From Anaerolineae bacterium (lineage in GTDB: Bacteria; Chloroflexota; Anaerolineae; Anaerolineales; Villigracilaceae): 52,066 nt of DNA. The notes under the pieces were generated by a model. That model saw only the letters and a program-made list of their open reading frames with translations, ran no database searches and was not told the DNA's origin. Every line of letters begins with the position of its first letter. Within the stretch, counting starts at the first letter, position 1. The stretch covers positions 1 through 52,066 of the forward strand of contig JABGQV010000129.1 in the NCBI GenBank assembly GCA_018648655.1, given 5' to 3'. The position numbers were made by a program, and so were the translations under genes. Of this stretch, positions 15,637 to 24,530 are shown one piece after another.

Positions 15637-16817
15637 TGATAGACATAAAAGAAAATTCAACAAAACTTATACGAATCATGACTATCGGTTCTTTTTTAGC
15701 CTTTTTTCTTTTCGGTTTCTCCGATAACTTAAAAGGTGCGACACTCCCTGTCTTGCTGGATGACTTAAGTTTTAATTACGCCTATGGCGGCACAATACTT
15801 TTACTGTCTTATATAGGTTTTTTGATTGCAACCCTTATCACGGGCCCTCTTTCAGATATTGTCGGGAAAAAAAGCATCATATTATTAGCCTCTGTCTTCC
15901 TCTTGGTCGGGATTTTTGGCTATAGCATTGCTAGCACCTTTTTGACACTCTCTCTGGCAATGTTCGTTATTGGGCTAGGCTTAGGAGCATTGGAGGTTGG
16001 GGCCAATCTCATCATTATTGATATTCATTGCGAAGATAAAGCACGCTATCTCAATCTTTTGGCTTTCTTTCACGGGGCAGGCTCTATGGTTGCGCCTTTA
16101 TATGCCGGTCAGATGTTGTTAATGGGTTTTTCGTGGCGTAGCATTTATCAATTTGGTTTAGGGGTTGTACTAATCGTTCTGATTTATTTTCTATTAGCCA
16201 AATATCCGCGCACATCTACTCTTCAAAATAATAAATTGAATTTCAGAAAACTCGGGAAGTCATTATTTTCTGTGCAGACGGTCTTGATTTTTCTTGGCAT
16301 CGCTCTATACGTATCCGCTGAAATTGGTGTTGGCGTTTGGTTAGTAGAATTTCTTCAGACAATAAAGCTACAGTCTGTGAGACAAAGCACTTTTTATCTG
16401 GCTTTATTCTTTGGCGCTATAACAGCAGGTCGGCTTGTTGGGAGCTTCCTGGTTAATCGCATTGGATATATGAAGAGTGTTTTCTATGCTGGGATAGCTG
16501 CCGTAATCTTTTCCAGCATCGGTATTTTCGCATCGGCCGACTTGGCCATATTCTTGCCTTTGGCTGGGCTCTTTTTCTCCATCATTTTCCCGACCCTGAC
16601 AGCCTCTATTTCAGACATTCATCAGGAAAATCAAGGCACAGTTTTGGGCTTACTCTTTACCTTTGCTGGGCTGGGCGGAATGCTCGGCCCCTGGACAGTA
16701 GGCCTCATTAGCGACTGGGTCGGAATGCAACGAGGCTTTGGTATTATTTTAGCCTTCTTAATTCTGATGAATATTTTCTTTTTTATATTGCTCAAAAAAG
16801 AAAACCAGCCAGCCTGA
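15636..16817 (+). CDS. MFS transporter, FucP-like
   Basis: 393 residues with about twelve hydrophobic segments. The loop after helix 2 reads GPLSDIVGKKS, the MFS motif A region, and helix 4/5 has GLGLGALEVGANLIIIDI followed by LAFFHGAGSMVAPL, a pattern of the fucose-permease/BSC-like branch. The C-terminal half repeats the fold (AGRLVGSFLVNRIG). Substrate cannot be read from sequence. Because it is translationally coupled (one-base overlap) to a deoxynucleoside kinase, nucleoside uptake is a reasonable guess; a sugar is the other main possibility. Confidence 0.8.
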   Translation: MIDIKENSTKLIRIMTIGSFLAFFLFGFSDNLKGATLPVLLDDLSFNYAYGGTILLLSYIGFLIATLITGPLSDIVGKKSIILLASVFLLVGIFGYSIASTFLTLSLAMFVIGLGLGALEVGANLIIIDIHCEDKARYLNLLAFFHGAGSMVAPLYAGQMLLMGFSWRSIYQFGLGVVLIVLIYFLLAKYPRTSTLQNNKLNFRKLGKSLFSVQTVLIFLGIALYVSAEIGVGVWLVEFLQTIKLQSVRQSTFYLALFFGAITAGRLVGSFLVNRIGYMKSVFYAGIAAVIFSSIGIFASADLAIFLPLAGLFFSIIFPTLTASISDIHQENQGTVLGLLFTFAGLGGMLGPWTVGLISDWVGMQRGFGIILAFLILMNIFFFILLKKENQPA

Positions 16818-16914
16818 AGCTTTGAAGAGAAAAGATAAATAAAAAATTAAGACAAGAATGGTAGGATTATCGTGTAAGGCATTTTATAAGAGAAATAAAC
16901 TTTAGAGGTATCCT

Positions 16915-17793
16915 ATGAAAAACTCTCGTTCAGTTAAAAGTATTATTGAACCACAAATGGTTATTGAGGGGGCGGGCGTTCTTTTGCGTCGCTCTATTGC
17001 CCCACAAGCAACTAATTTACATGATCCTTTTTTGCTTTTTGACCACTTCGCCTTCAATAACCCCGCCGAAGGCCCTATCAGTGGTTTTCCCATGCACCCC
17101 CATCGCGGTATCGAAACCGTCACCTATATGCTCGAAGGCTCTGTTAATCACCGTGATAGTCTCGGCAATGCTGGGCTAATCGGGGCTGGTGATGTGCAGT
17201 GGATGACGGCAGGGGGTGGAATTATGCATGAGGAATTGCCTCGTCGTGGCCCTAGTGGAAATATTTACGGCTTTCAGCTTTGGGTCAATCTGCCATCTTC
17301 GCGCAAATGGAGTCAACCACGCTACCAAGAGATCCGTGCCACCGATATTCCTGAATTTAAGCAGGATGGGGCGACTGTTCGTGTTGTTGCGGGAGAAATT
17401 AACGGGATGCGTGGCCCTGTCACTGAAATTGCCGCCGAGCCGATTTATCTTGACCTTAGGCTTGCTCCTGGCTCCCAATTTACCTACCTAGTCCCCAGCG
17501 GGCATACCATCATCGCCTACGTCTTCGAAGGAAGTGGTCTCCTCGGCGCAGATGAGACACCCGTGAACGCGACTAGCATGGTCTTTTTTGAAGACGGAGA
17601 AGGTTTTCAAGTCAGAACAACAGATTCCCCACTTCGGTTGATGTTAATAGCTGGCGCCCCCTTCAAAGAGCCTATCGCGCCTTATGGTCCTTTTGTGATG
17701 AATACCCGTGAAGAAATTCAAGAAGCCCTAAACGATTTACGTATAGGGGAATTTGTCTGGAACGAGGAAGATTCACGTTTTAAGGAGAATTAG
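16915..17793 (+). CDS. Pirin family protein
   Basis: 292 residues, bicupin. The N-terminal cupin has the four metal ligands of pirins: His61 and His63 in MHPHRGIETVTY, His105 and Glu107 in GGGIMHEE. GLIGAGDVQWMTAG is also typical. The C-terminal cupin has GAPFKEPIAPYGPFVMNTREE. Bacterial pirins bind Fe and some show quercetin 2,3-dioxygenase activity; others regulate enzymes, so the role is open. GAGG lies seven bases upstream of the ATG. It stands alone between the MFS gene and the convergent histidine kinase. Confidence 0.92.
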   Translation: MKNSRSVKSIIEPQMVIEGAGVLLRRSIAPQATNLHDPFLLFDHFAFNNPAEGPISGFPMHPHRGIETVTYMLEGSVNHRDSLGNAGLIGAGDVQWMTAGGGIMHEELPRRGPSGNIYGFQLWVNLPSSRKWSQPRYQEIRATDIPEFKQDGATVRVVAGEINGMRGPVTEIAAEPIYLDLRLAPGSQFTYLVPSGHTIIAYVFEGSGLLGADETPVNATSMVFFEDGEGFQVRTTDSPLRLMLIAGAPFKEPIAPYGPFVMNTREEIQEALNDLRIGEFVWNEEDSRFKEN

Positions 17794-17833
17794 GCTCAAG
17801 CAACCCGTAGACCTACTTTTAATGCACCCTTCG

Positions 17834-20125
17834 TCACAGCTCCCATCCATTATCCACGGGCAAATCAAGATAAAAACATGTGCCCTTTCCTCTTTCGCTC
17901 TCAAAGGTTAATTCACCACGATGTTCTTGAACGATGCCGAGACTGATAGAGAGCCCCAATCCCGTGCTTAGGGCCCGATCCTTGCTGGTATAAAAAGGAT
18001 CGAAGATGCGTTCTCTGAGTTTGGTAGGGATGCCCACGCCATGATCTTCGACAATTATTCGCACCCATTCCTGACTTTCCTGCTCGAAGAGTTCCGTCCT
18101 CATGCTAATGATTTTGTCAGGGTCATATTCAGGATAACGTTGGTTGAGGGCATCACGAGCATTGGTCAGCAAATTCATCAAAACCTGTTGAATCTGCTGG
18201 CTACGACACTTAATTTGAGGTAGGTCTTCCGGAATATCCACGCTTAGCGTAATTTGATCGCTCTTAATAACTGTACGAATCAGGGTGAGCGTGCTATTTA
18301 TAATATCGGTCATTTTGGCGAGGCTGTGTGTTTGCTTTTCCTGACGGGCAAAAGCGAGTAAGTTGCGTACTATTTCGGCAACGCGTTCGGTTTCATATTT
18401 AATCTCACCAGCGTATTCACGCAGCTGCTCTTGTTTTGGCTCAAGCCGTTGGCTAATGAGTTGGGCGTAGCTCATAATGCCCATAATTGGATTATTTATT
18501 TCGTGAGCAACTCCACTGGCGAGCGTTCCTATCGACTCAAGTTTTTGTCCCTGACGAAGATGATTTTCCAATTCTCGCTTTTCTTCTTCCTCTCGAATCC
18601 GCTCGGTGATATCTCTCACTGCTGTGACTCGGTAGCCCCCTTTTATATCTCTTGCTTCGATTTCTACTGGAATTAGTACGCCATTCTTTTTTCTTGCCGT
18701 CACAATATAAGGTTTTGCAACATTTTTTATTATATTTTCTTGTATTATTGCATGATATTCAGGTAGCACCAATAACTTGATAATATTTTTGCCAATTAAT
18801 CCTTCCTTTGAATAACCAAAGAGTCTCGTAAACGAATCATTTACGTCAATAGCTACGCCCTTATTATGTATCATGATTCCTTCAAAGGTGAGATTTGAAA
18901 GTTGCCTGAACCGCTCTTCGCTTTCTTGCAGTTTTTCTTCCGCCTGCAAGCGCTTGGTGATATCTAAAGCCGTGAAGATGACACCCTGTGATAAATCATC
19001 TAAATCTAGAGGGGTTGAACTCAATAAAATATTGACCAGGGTACCATCCTTTTTTTCTAAGACCGTTTCGATGGTGCCTGTTCCTTTCTCTTGAATTTGC
19101 TCGTATTTATATTTGCCCACCCGTTCAAATTCGGCATCGCTAGGATAAGCAATCCTTGAAAGCTGCCCAATTAGCTCTTTCTTGGTATAGCCCAGCATTT
19201 TACTAAAGCGGTCATTTGCAAATTGGATTTTACGATCAGTCACCAAGCCAATGCCCGTAGGCGCGGCTCTGAAAATACTCTCTAATTTTTGCTTGGATTG
19301 TGATAATTCATTTGTGCGTGCCTTTACGCGGACTTCAAGTTGAGCATGCGCCTCTTCTAATTTTATATGAGCATATACTCGTTCAAGATCTTTTTTCTTA
19401 AGGACGGCCGAACCCTGGATAGTGAGACCCAACCCTAAAGCCCAGACCAATAGATATGAGAATGAATGTGTAGTCGCAGCTTGCTGCTCTTCCTGTAAAT
19501 AAGCGGCTATAGGCACGGTCACACTGACACCGCCGCGTATATCGCCAACTTTATACTCCTGGTGCGCGTGGCATTTAAGACAGCCCTCTTGTGTAATCAA
19601 AGGTTGCATCAGCCGCAAGGAAGCTTCCCCTTCAAATTCGGTGAACTCAAGTGCCTCTATTTCTCCAATTTCAAATGATTTAAGTGCCAAACGCTCCCAA
19701 TTATCAGGTATGTTTTCTGAGCGAAGAGGCAATAAGCTAGTGATATGCCCAGAAACACCATAGGCTTCGGCAAAATCTTCATTCATCTGACGCAGTGCAT
19801 AAGCTGGATTCATCAATGTCAATTGCACGCCTGATGGTGTTTCAATATCCCGCTCAAAAATATGAGCCAAATAAGGACTGGGGGGCGTGCGCTCATCAAC
19901 TGGAATATAAAACCCGCCATGAGTTGCTGACCAAAATCGAAAGGCTTCATCTGTTTGAAAATGAGCACGCGCTTCTCTGATGGCTAAATTCTGTGTAAAT
20001 TGCTTCAGCATAGCTAAATCACGAAATAACATTCCTGCAATAATTAATGTCCATGCTAGAGCAATCCAGAAAGTATATTTCACGAACTTCTTTTGACGAC
20101 TTTCCGTTATTTGTTTTTTATTCAT
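17834..20125 (-). CDS. PAS-domain sensor histidine kinase with a c-type heme (Tll0287-like) input domain
   Basis: 763 residues. Transmembrane segment at about 16-34, extracytoplasmic domain about 40-220, second transmembrane segment about 222-240, coiled coil, PAS about 280-395, PAS about 405-515, HisKA with phospho-acceptor His541 in ASGVAHEINNP, and HATPase_c with the N box (MNLLTNARDAL) and G boxes (DHGVGIP, GLGLSI). The outer domain resembles Tll0287-like/DUF3365 sensors and contains CLKCH at 182-186, a CxxCH covalent heme-c site, so redox state or a gas ligand may be sensed outside the membrane. No response regulator gene adjoins; it is an orphan kinase here. The start has only a weak ribosome binding site. 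Confidence 0.88.
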   Translation of the reverse strand: MNKKQITESRQKKFVKYTFWIALAWTLIIAGMLFRDLAMLKQFTQNLAIREARAHFQTDEAFRFWSATHGGFYIPVDERTPPSPYLAHIFERDIETPSGVQLTLMNPAYALRQMNEDFAEAYGVSGHITSLLPLRSENIPDNWERLALKSFEIGEIEALEFTEFEGEASLRLMQPLITQEGCLKCHAHQEYKVGDIRGGVSVTVPIAAYLQEEQQAATTHSFSYLLVWALGLGLTIQGSAVLKKKDLERVYAHIKLEEAHAQLEVRVKARTNELSQSKQKLESIFRAAPTGIGLVTDRKIQFANDRFSKMLGYTKKELIGQLSRIAYPSDAEFERVGKYKYEQIQEKGTGTIETVLEKKDGTLVNILLSSTPLDLDDLSQGVIFTALDITKRLQAEEKLQESEERFRQLSNLTFEGIMIHNKGVAIDVNDSFTRLFGYSKEGLIGKNIIKLLVLPEYHAIIQENIIKNVAKPYIVTARKKNGVLIPVEIEARDIKGGYRVTAVRDITERIREEEEKRELENHLRQGQKLESIGTLASGVAHEINNPIMGIMSYAQLISQRLEPKQEQLREYAGEIKYETERVAEIVRNLLAFARQEKQTHSLAKMTDIINSTLTLIRTVIKSDQITLSVDIPEDLPQIKCRSQQIQQVLMNLLTNARDALNQRYPEYDPDKIISMRTELFEQESQEWVRIIVEDHGVGIPTKLRERIFDPFYTSKDRALSTGLGLSISLGIVQEHRGELTFESERGKGTCFYLDLPVDNGWEL

Positions 20126-20461
20126 CTCGGAATTACCACTGTTAGGGTTTTCTTTTAAATGGTTATTGGTTTTTGGTATCTTATAGGTACATATAGACTG
20201 TAATAGCTACAATCTTATCACCACAATAGTTGTTGTGTCTTTAATAAACGTCACAAATATATTGCAAAAATGCATGTCATCTTTTTAAAATAATGAAAAC
20301 TCCAAGGCTTATTTCTTGACCTGAAGAAAAATAATGATAGTATTCAGCAATTATATTTCTGGAGTGTTGTAAGACGATCTGCTATCTGATATAACCACGA
20401 GAATGGAAAATATCAAGCACGCATATATATAGACGAGAAAAACTTGTGCTTAGGAGTAAAA
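20126..20461. other. Divergent intergenic region between the sensor kinase and the Nudix gene
   Basis: 336 AT-rich bases. It holds a forward promoter at 20316-20343 and a small inverted repeat CACAA/TTGTG at 20222-20237 about 100 bases from the kinase start. I see no further gene or RNA. Confidence 0.5.
20316..20343 (+). promoter_or_regulatory. Promoter of the Nudix/RNase T2 pair
   Basis: TTGACC at 20316-20321, 16-base spacer, TAGTAT at 20338-20343 preceded by TGA (extended -10 pattern TGnTAGTAT). It would give a leader of about 110 bases. Confidence 0.5.
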
Positions 20462-20938
20462 ATGCCCAAGGTAACTACCATCCACCATGGAGAAAGAATA
20501 GCCAGAAAAGGCAAAATCCGCCTCGGTTGCTCTGCCATTATTTTTGACGAGAGTAAAACTAAAGCGTTGCTCACAGAACGCGCAGATAATAAGCAATGGT
20601 GTCTTCCTAGTGGGGGTGTTGATTCTGGTGAAACTGTAGAGGAGGCCTGTATTCGCGAAGTTTACGAAGAAACAAGGCTCAATGTCTGTGTAACGCGTTT
20701 GGTTGGCGTATATAGCGATCCGAATCGGATGGTTGAATATCCCGATGGAAATAAAGCACATATTATCGCGATCTCTTTTGAAGCAAAAATCATCGGTGGC
20801 AAGCTTGGCTTAAGTGATGAAACCACGGATTATGGCTATTTTACGATTGAAGAGATGAATGACTTAGATATGCTACTCAACCATAAAGAACGCATTATAG
20901 ACGCACTCAAAAACGTAAAGAAAGCAATTATTAAATAA
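20462..20938 (+). CDS. Nudix hydrolase
   Basis: 158 residues. A complete Nudix box: GGVDSGETVEEACIREVYEE, followed by T, fitting GX5EX7REUXEEXGU apart from the final positions. Nudix enzymes cleave nucleoside diphosphates linked to another moiety using Mg2+; the substrate is not predictable. The LPSGGVDSGE context is of the ordinary MutT-like type. ATG 20462 follows TAGGAG by five bases; an upstream in-frame TTG would place that Shine-Dalgarno inside the gene. The RNase T2 gene starts 19 bases after its stop, so both likely form one transcript. Confidence 0.88.
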   Translation: MPKVTTIHHGERIARKGKIRLGCSAIIFDESKTKALLTERADNKQWCLPSGGVDSGETVEEACIREVYEETRLNVCVTRLVGVYSDPNRMVEYPDGNKAHIIAISFEAKIIGGKLGLSDETTDYGYFTIEEMNDLDMLLNHKERIIDALKNVKKAIIK

Positions 20939-20957
20939 TTAAGGAGAAAAGAATTTT

Positions 20958-21758
20958 ATGAAAAAAGGAAATTTACGAACGATAGTTATTATTATCATTC
21001 TTGCCATTAGTCTCTATCAATTCCTTACAGATGATGGGAGCGCTGAACCGATTAATACTGAGCCTTATGCGCCCCTGACAGAGCCGGCTGAAGATATAGC
21101 CCCTGCAGAAATATCTGAAACAGAAGTTGGTGTGAAAGAAGTCCCTGCTAAAGAAATAACAGAAAGCCTCGAAACAGCGACAGGTGATTTTGATTTCTAT
21201 GTCATGGCACTATCTTGGTCCCCTGATTATTGCGCATCTACTGATTATCAAGATGAGCAGCAATGTTCAAGTGGCAAACAACTAGATTTTGTGCTCCATG
21301 GTCTGTGGCCCCAATATAATAGCGGATATCCTAGCTATTGCTCAACAGAAAGCCTGCCAAATTATTTGATAGACGACTTTACGGGCTTATATCCAAGTGA
21401 AAAATTATTCGACCACGAATGGGAAAAGCACGGAACATGCACCGGGCTAAGCCCCGAGGGCTATCTGCTTTGGAGCGAAGCGCTGAAAGTTTCTTTAGTA
21501 ATCCCCGATATTTTCGATTCCCCTGCTGAGCCTTTTCGTACAGATGCAGCAGAGTTGGCGGAGGCTTTTATTGAAGCCAACGCAGGTTTCAGCGTAGACT
21601 CCTTTGCGGTCTATTGTTCTGGTTCGGGACGTTTTTTGAAAGAAATATTTGTTTGTTTTGAAAAAGATGGAGAGCCAATATCTTGTAGCAATGAAATCAT
21701 TAAGAAAGCAGAAAAAAGCTGTGGGCAAGAAGATTTTCTTGTGAGAAATACGCGCTAA
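20958..21758 (+). CDS. Ribonuclease T2 family protein, exported
   Basis: 266 residues. A hydrophobic segment at about 8-20 without a clear cleavage site acts as signal anchor; an acidic Pro/Glu-rich linker to residue 75 follows. The catalytic domain has both T2 signatures: CAS I FVLHGLWP with His114, and CAS II HEWEKHGTC with Glu154 and His158. Numerous Cys (YCAS, YCST, GTC, VYCSG, VCFE, SCSNE, SCGQ) suggest disulfides outside the cell. The enzyme cleaves single-stranded RNA through a cyclic phosphate. AAGGAG lies upstream. Its stop codon sits in a hairpin shared with the convergent gene. Pairing with a Nudix hydrolase suggests nucleotide scavenging, but this is inference. Confidence 0.9.
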   Translation: MKKGNLRTIVIIIILAISLYQFLTDDGSAEPINTEPYAPLTEPAEDIAPAEISETEVGVKEVPAKEITESLETATGDFDFYVMALSWSPDYCASTDYQDEQQCSSGKQLDFVLHGLWPQYNSGYPSYCSTESLPNYLIDDFTGLYPSEKLFDHEWEKHGTCTGLSPEGYLLWSEALKVSLVIPDIFDSPAEPFRTDAAELAEAFIEANAGFSVDSFAVYCSGSGRFLKEIFVCFEKDGEPISCSNEIIKKAEKSCGQEDFLVRNTR

Positions 21759-21782
21759 GGCATTTATCGCAGGCTTAGCGCG
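21751..21782. terminator. Hairpin containing both stop codons of convergent genes
   Basis: CGCGCTAAG (21751-21759) pairs with CTTAGCGCG (21774-21782), 9 bp, 14-base loop. The stop codons of the RNase T2 gene (21756-21758) and of the methyltransferase (21775-21777) lie in the two arms. No T-run follows, so termination is uncertain; it may stabilise 3' ends. Confidence 0.4.
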
Positions 21783-23001
21783 CAGTCGCAAATAAACATT
21801 TTAAATACTCACCTTCAGGAAAACCAATCGGATGATCGAGCGCATGTTCACTGCGCTCGATTTCATTTAACTGCCTTCCTGCTTGACGCGCGGCAAGATG
21901 AATAGAATCGAAAAAAAGTTCAGAATCTACCCGACTAGAGCAAGATGCTTGCACCAAAATTCCATTAGGAGCGAGGATTTCTACTCCCAGCCGCGTCAGC
22001 TTTTTATAAGCACGGATTGCCCCCTCAACTTGTGATTTTTTATGAGCGAAGGATGGCGGGTCAATAATCACCATCTCGAAAAGGCGACCTTTTTTCTTCA
22101 TCTTGGTCATTGCATCAAAAGCATCTCCCGTAACGATCGTGTGGACAGTTGATTCCATTATGGATGCTGGTTGATTTAACGAGAAATTTCGTTTTGCTAC
22201 ATCTGTAGCAACCTTGCTCGCATCTAAGCTAATCACTTCTTTTGCACCACCCCGCCCTGCGTAAACTGAGAATCCGCCTGTGTAGGAAAAGACATTGAGC
22301 ACACTTTTTCCTTTTGCTAATTCTTCCACTCGGGCACGATTTTCGCGCTGGTCGAGGAAGAAGCCTGTTTTCTGCCCTTTTTGTGGATCAGCTTCAAATT
22401 TCAACCCGTTTTCTAAAAAGATGATGGGGTCTATAAGCATCTTGCCATCGAGAATCATGCCATCGAAAAGATTATATTTATTCTCTTTCAAATTTCCACT
22501 AAGTCGTAGAACTATTCTTTCAAAGGGAAAAATATTTTTAAGCGCAGCAACGACATCATTTAGATGCGGAATCCATGCTGGCGTATAAAGTTTGATAACG
22601 GCAGTCTCTGCGTAACGGTCGATGACGATGCCGGGCATCCCGTCATTTTCACCGTGCACCATGCGGTATCCATTTGTATGGTCAGAATCGCATAGTAGGG
22701 CGCGGTGTTGATGAGCAGTACGAAGCTTTTCTTCAAAAAACTGTTGATTAATGGTAGCAGGTTTCAATGCACGAAGGATTCGAACTCGGATTATTGATTC
22801 GGGGTCGAATAAGCCAATCCCAAGAAATTTGCGATCCTTATTAAAAATTACCGCTAAATCTCCCATCTTGCCCTGGTGGCTTTGTTTGAGAATGGCATTT
22901 TCAAAAAGCCATGGATGCCCGCTTCTAATTGCGCGTTCTGCAACGCGAGAGACATGAAGTGCAATTCGTTTTTCTGATATTTTAGGTAGTTTAGTTTGCA
23001 T
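21775..23001 (-). CDS. Class I SAM-dependent rRNA methyltransferase (RlmI/RlmK-like)
   Basis: 408 residues, the usual size of RlmI (m5C1962 of 23S rRNA). The N-terminal part has the PUA-like pattern RVAERAIRSGHPWLFENAI and GIGLFDPESIIRVRIL. The C-terminal part has a Rossmann methyltransferase fold with motif I VLNVFSYTGGFSVYAG and GAKEVISLDAS, and motif IV VIIDPPSFAHKK. The nucleophilic Cys may be the one in VQASCSSRV. Start is ATG 23001, which opens directly into the conserved N-terminus; a start 27 bases upstream would add MKAKEQLTN. Divergent from glgA with 56 bases between the starts. Confidence 0.88.
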   Translation of the reverse strand: MQTKLPKISEKRIALHVSRVAERAIRSGHPWLFENAILKQSHQGKMGDLAVIFNKDRKFLGIGLFDPESIIRVRILRALKPATINQQFFEEKLRTAHQHRALLCDSDHTNGYRMVHGENDGMPGIVIDRYAETAVIKLYTPAWIPHLNDVVAALKNIFPFERIVLRLSGNLKENKYNLFDGMILDGKMLIDPIIFLENGLKFEADPQKGQKTGFFLDQRENRARVEELAKGKSVLNVFSYTGGFSVYAGRGGAKEVISLDASKVATDVAKRNFSLNQPASIMESTVHTIVTGDAFDAMTKMKKKGRLFEMVIIDPPSFAHKKSQVEGAIRAYKKLTRLGVEILAPNGILVQASCSSRVDSELFFDSIHLAARQAGRQLNEIERSEHALDHPIGFPEGEYLKCLFATAR

Positions 23002-23045
23002 ATTTGTTAGTTGTTCTTTTGCTTTCAAAAAGCTTTTTTTCGTTG

Positions 23046-23060
23046 TACAATAGTGCCATG
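23046..23060 (+). promoter_or_regulatory. -10 element directly before glgA (leaderless promoter candidate)
   Basis: TACAAT at 23046-23051, six bases, then ATG at 23058. No Shine-Dalgarno is present. The spacing puts the transcript start at the ATG. A weak TTTCAA lies 17 bases upstream. Confidence 0.5.
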
Positions 23061-24488
23061 ACTAAAACACTCAAAGTATTATTTTTGGCGGCAGAAGCCA
23101 CGCCCTTTGTAAAAATTGGCGGTTTAGCCGATGTTGCTGGAGCATTGCCGCGAGCGTTGCGCGCTTTATCTGAAGAAGATACGGGTGGGGTTAAATTGGA
23201 TGTGCGCTTGGCAATACCTTTGCATATGGTCATCCGCACCGAAGCGGCAACCTTGCGACCCGTTGCCAGCTTTTCGTTAATGCGCTCTGGCTCAGAGCTA
23301 AATGCGCAAGTTTTCGAAACAAACTCAGGTGATATGCCCGTTTATTTTATTGCAGGTGAGCCTATCACTAATAGTGCTTCAGTTTATTCATCTAATTCAG
23401 CTTTAGATGGTGAAAAGTATACCTTCTTTTCGCTTGCTGCTCTAGAGATGATAAAACATCTTGATTGGGAGCCAGATATTATCCACGCCAACGATTGGCA
23501 TACATCTTTAGTATCTTATGCTTTACAGATTAAGCATTGGGATGCAGAGATGCAAGATACTAAATCTCTGCTCACTGTTCACAATTTGCCTTTTTTAGGA
23601 CCTGATATTATGGGGCGTTTAGCTTCTTATGGTTTACCTCTTTCGGCAACTGATTTGCCAAAATGGGCACATGCGAAACCTTTACCTTTGGGCTTATGGG
23701 CGTCAAAGAAAAATGTTGCTGTTTCTCCAACTTATGCAGATGAGATGCTCACTAAAGAATTTGGCGCTGGGCTAGAAGATTTTTTTGCTAGCCATAAGAA
23801 TTCATTAACAGGCATTATCAATGGTATTGATTCAGAGAGCTATGATCCTGAAAAAGATAGTGCAATTTCAACAAATTACTCAGCTGAGACATTAGAAGAG
23901 CGCTCGTGGAATAAAGCTGCATTACAAAAATCAACAAATCTAGACATCGATTCATCTATTCCGCTTTTTGGCATTGTCTCACGTATGACTGGGCAAAAAG
24001 GAATTGATTTAGCGCTGAGCGCGCTTTCACGACTCAGGCAAGAATCTTGGCAAGCGGTTATCTTAGGCACCGGTGATTCTGTGATAGAAAAACAAGCAAA
24101 GCGACTCGAAAAACTCTTCCCCGATCGTGTAAAAGTCGAGATTCGTTATGATGATAAACTCGCGCGCAAAATCTATGCTGGCTCAGATATGTTTTTAATG
24201 CCATCCTTATATGAACCATGCGGGCTTTCGCAAATGGTTGCTATGCGTTACGGTTGTATTCCTATTGCACGCGCAACAGGTGGTTTGAAAGATACCATCA
24301 AAAATGGAGAAACTGGCTTCCTTTTTGAGAACGCAAATACAAAATCTCTGCTAAAGGCGATGCGCGAAGCTCTTCAAGTTTATAAAAATAATAATCATTG
24401 GAAAAGTATGCAGCGTAATGCTATGGCAGAAGATTTTTCGTGGGGAAATTCTGCAAAACAATACGCGGCATTATATAAATCACTCTAG
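23058..24488 (+). CDS. glgA: Glycogen synthase (ADP/UDP-glucose starch synthase type, GT5)
   Basis: 476 residues, standard length. The N-terminal KIGGLADVAG (residues 19-28) is the donor-binding loop that follows the AAEATPFVK strand. HANDWHTSLVSYAL and the C-terminal SLYEPCGLSQMVAMRYG with RATGGLKDTI are GT5 landmarks. It elongates alpha-1,4-glucan. ATG 23058 is preferred because it opens at the conserved first strand; an earlier in-frame start would add 18 hydrophobic residues. The transcript looks leaderless. malQ follows 42 bases later on the same strand, so the pair serves glycogen synthesis and remodelling. Confidence 0.95.
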   Translation: MTKTLKVLFLAAEATPFVKIGGLADVAGALPRALRALSEEDTGGVKLDVRLAIPLHMVIRTEAATLRPVASFSLMRSGSELNAQVFETNSGDMPVYFIAGEPITNSASVYSSNSALDGEKYTFFSLAALEMIKHLDWEPDIIHANDWHTSLVSYALQIKHWDAEMQDTKSLLTVHNLPFLGPDIMGRLASYGLPLSATDLPKWAHAKPLPLGLWASKKNVAVSPTYADEMLTKEFGAGLEDFFASHKNSLTGIINGIDSESYDPEKDSAISTNYSAETLEERSWNKAALQKSTNLDIDSSIPLFGIVSRMTGQKGIDLALSALSRLRQESWQAVILGTGDSVIEKQAKRLEKLFPDRVKVEIRYDDKLARKIYAGSDMFLMPSLYEPCGLSQMVAMRYGCIPIARATGGLKDTIKNGETGFLFENANTKSLLKAMREALQVYKNNNHWKSMQRNAMAEDFSWGNSAKQYAALYKSL

Positions 24489-24530
24489 CAAATCTGGTAA
24501 TTTCTTAGGAGTTATCAGCCCTATAATTTT

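Noticed and set aside
22751-22800. tRNA-like GATTCGAACTC string.
   Set aside because: It lies inside the methyltransferase coding region and no cloverleaf can be built around it.
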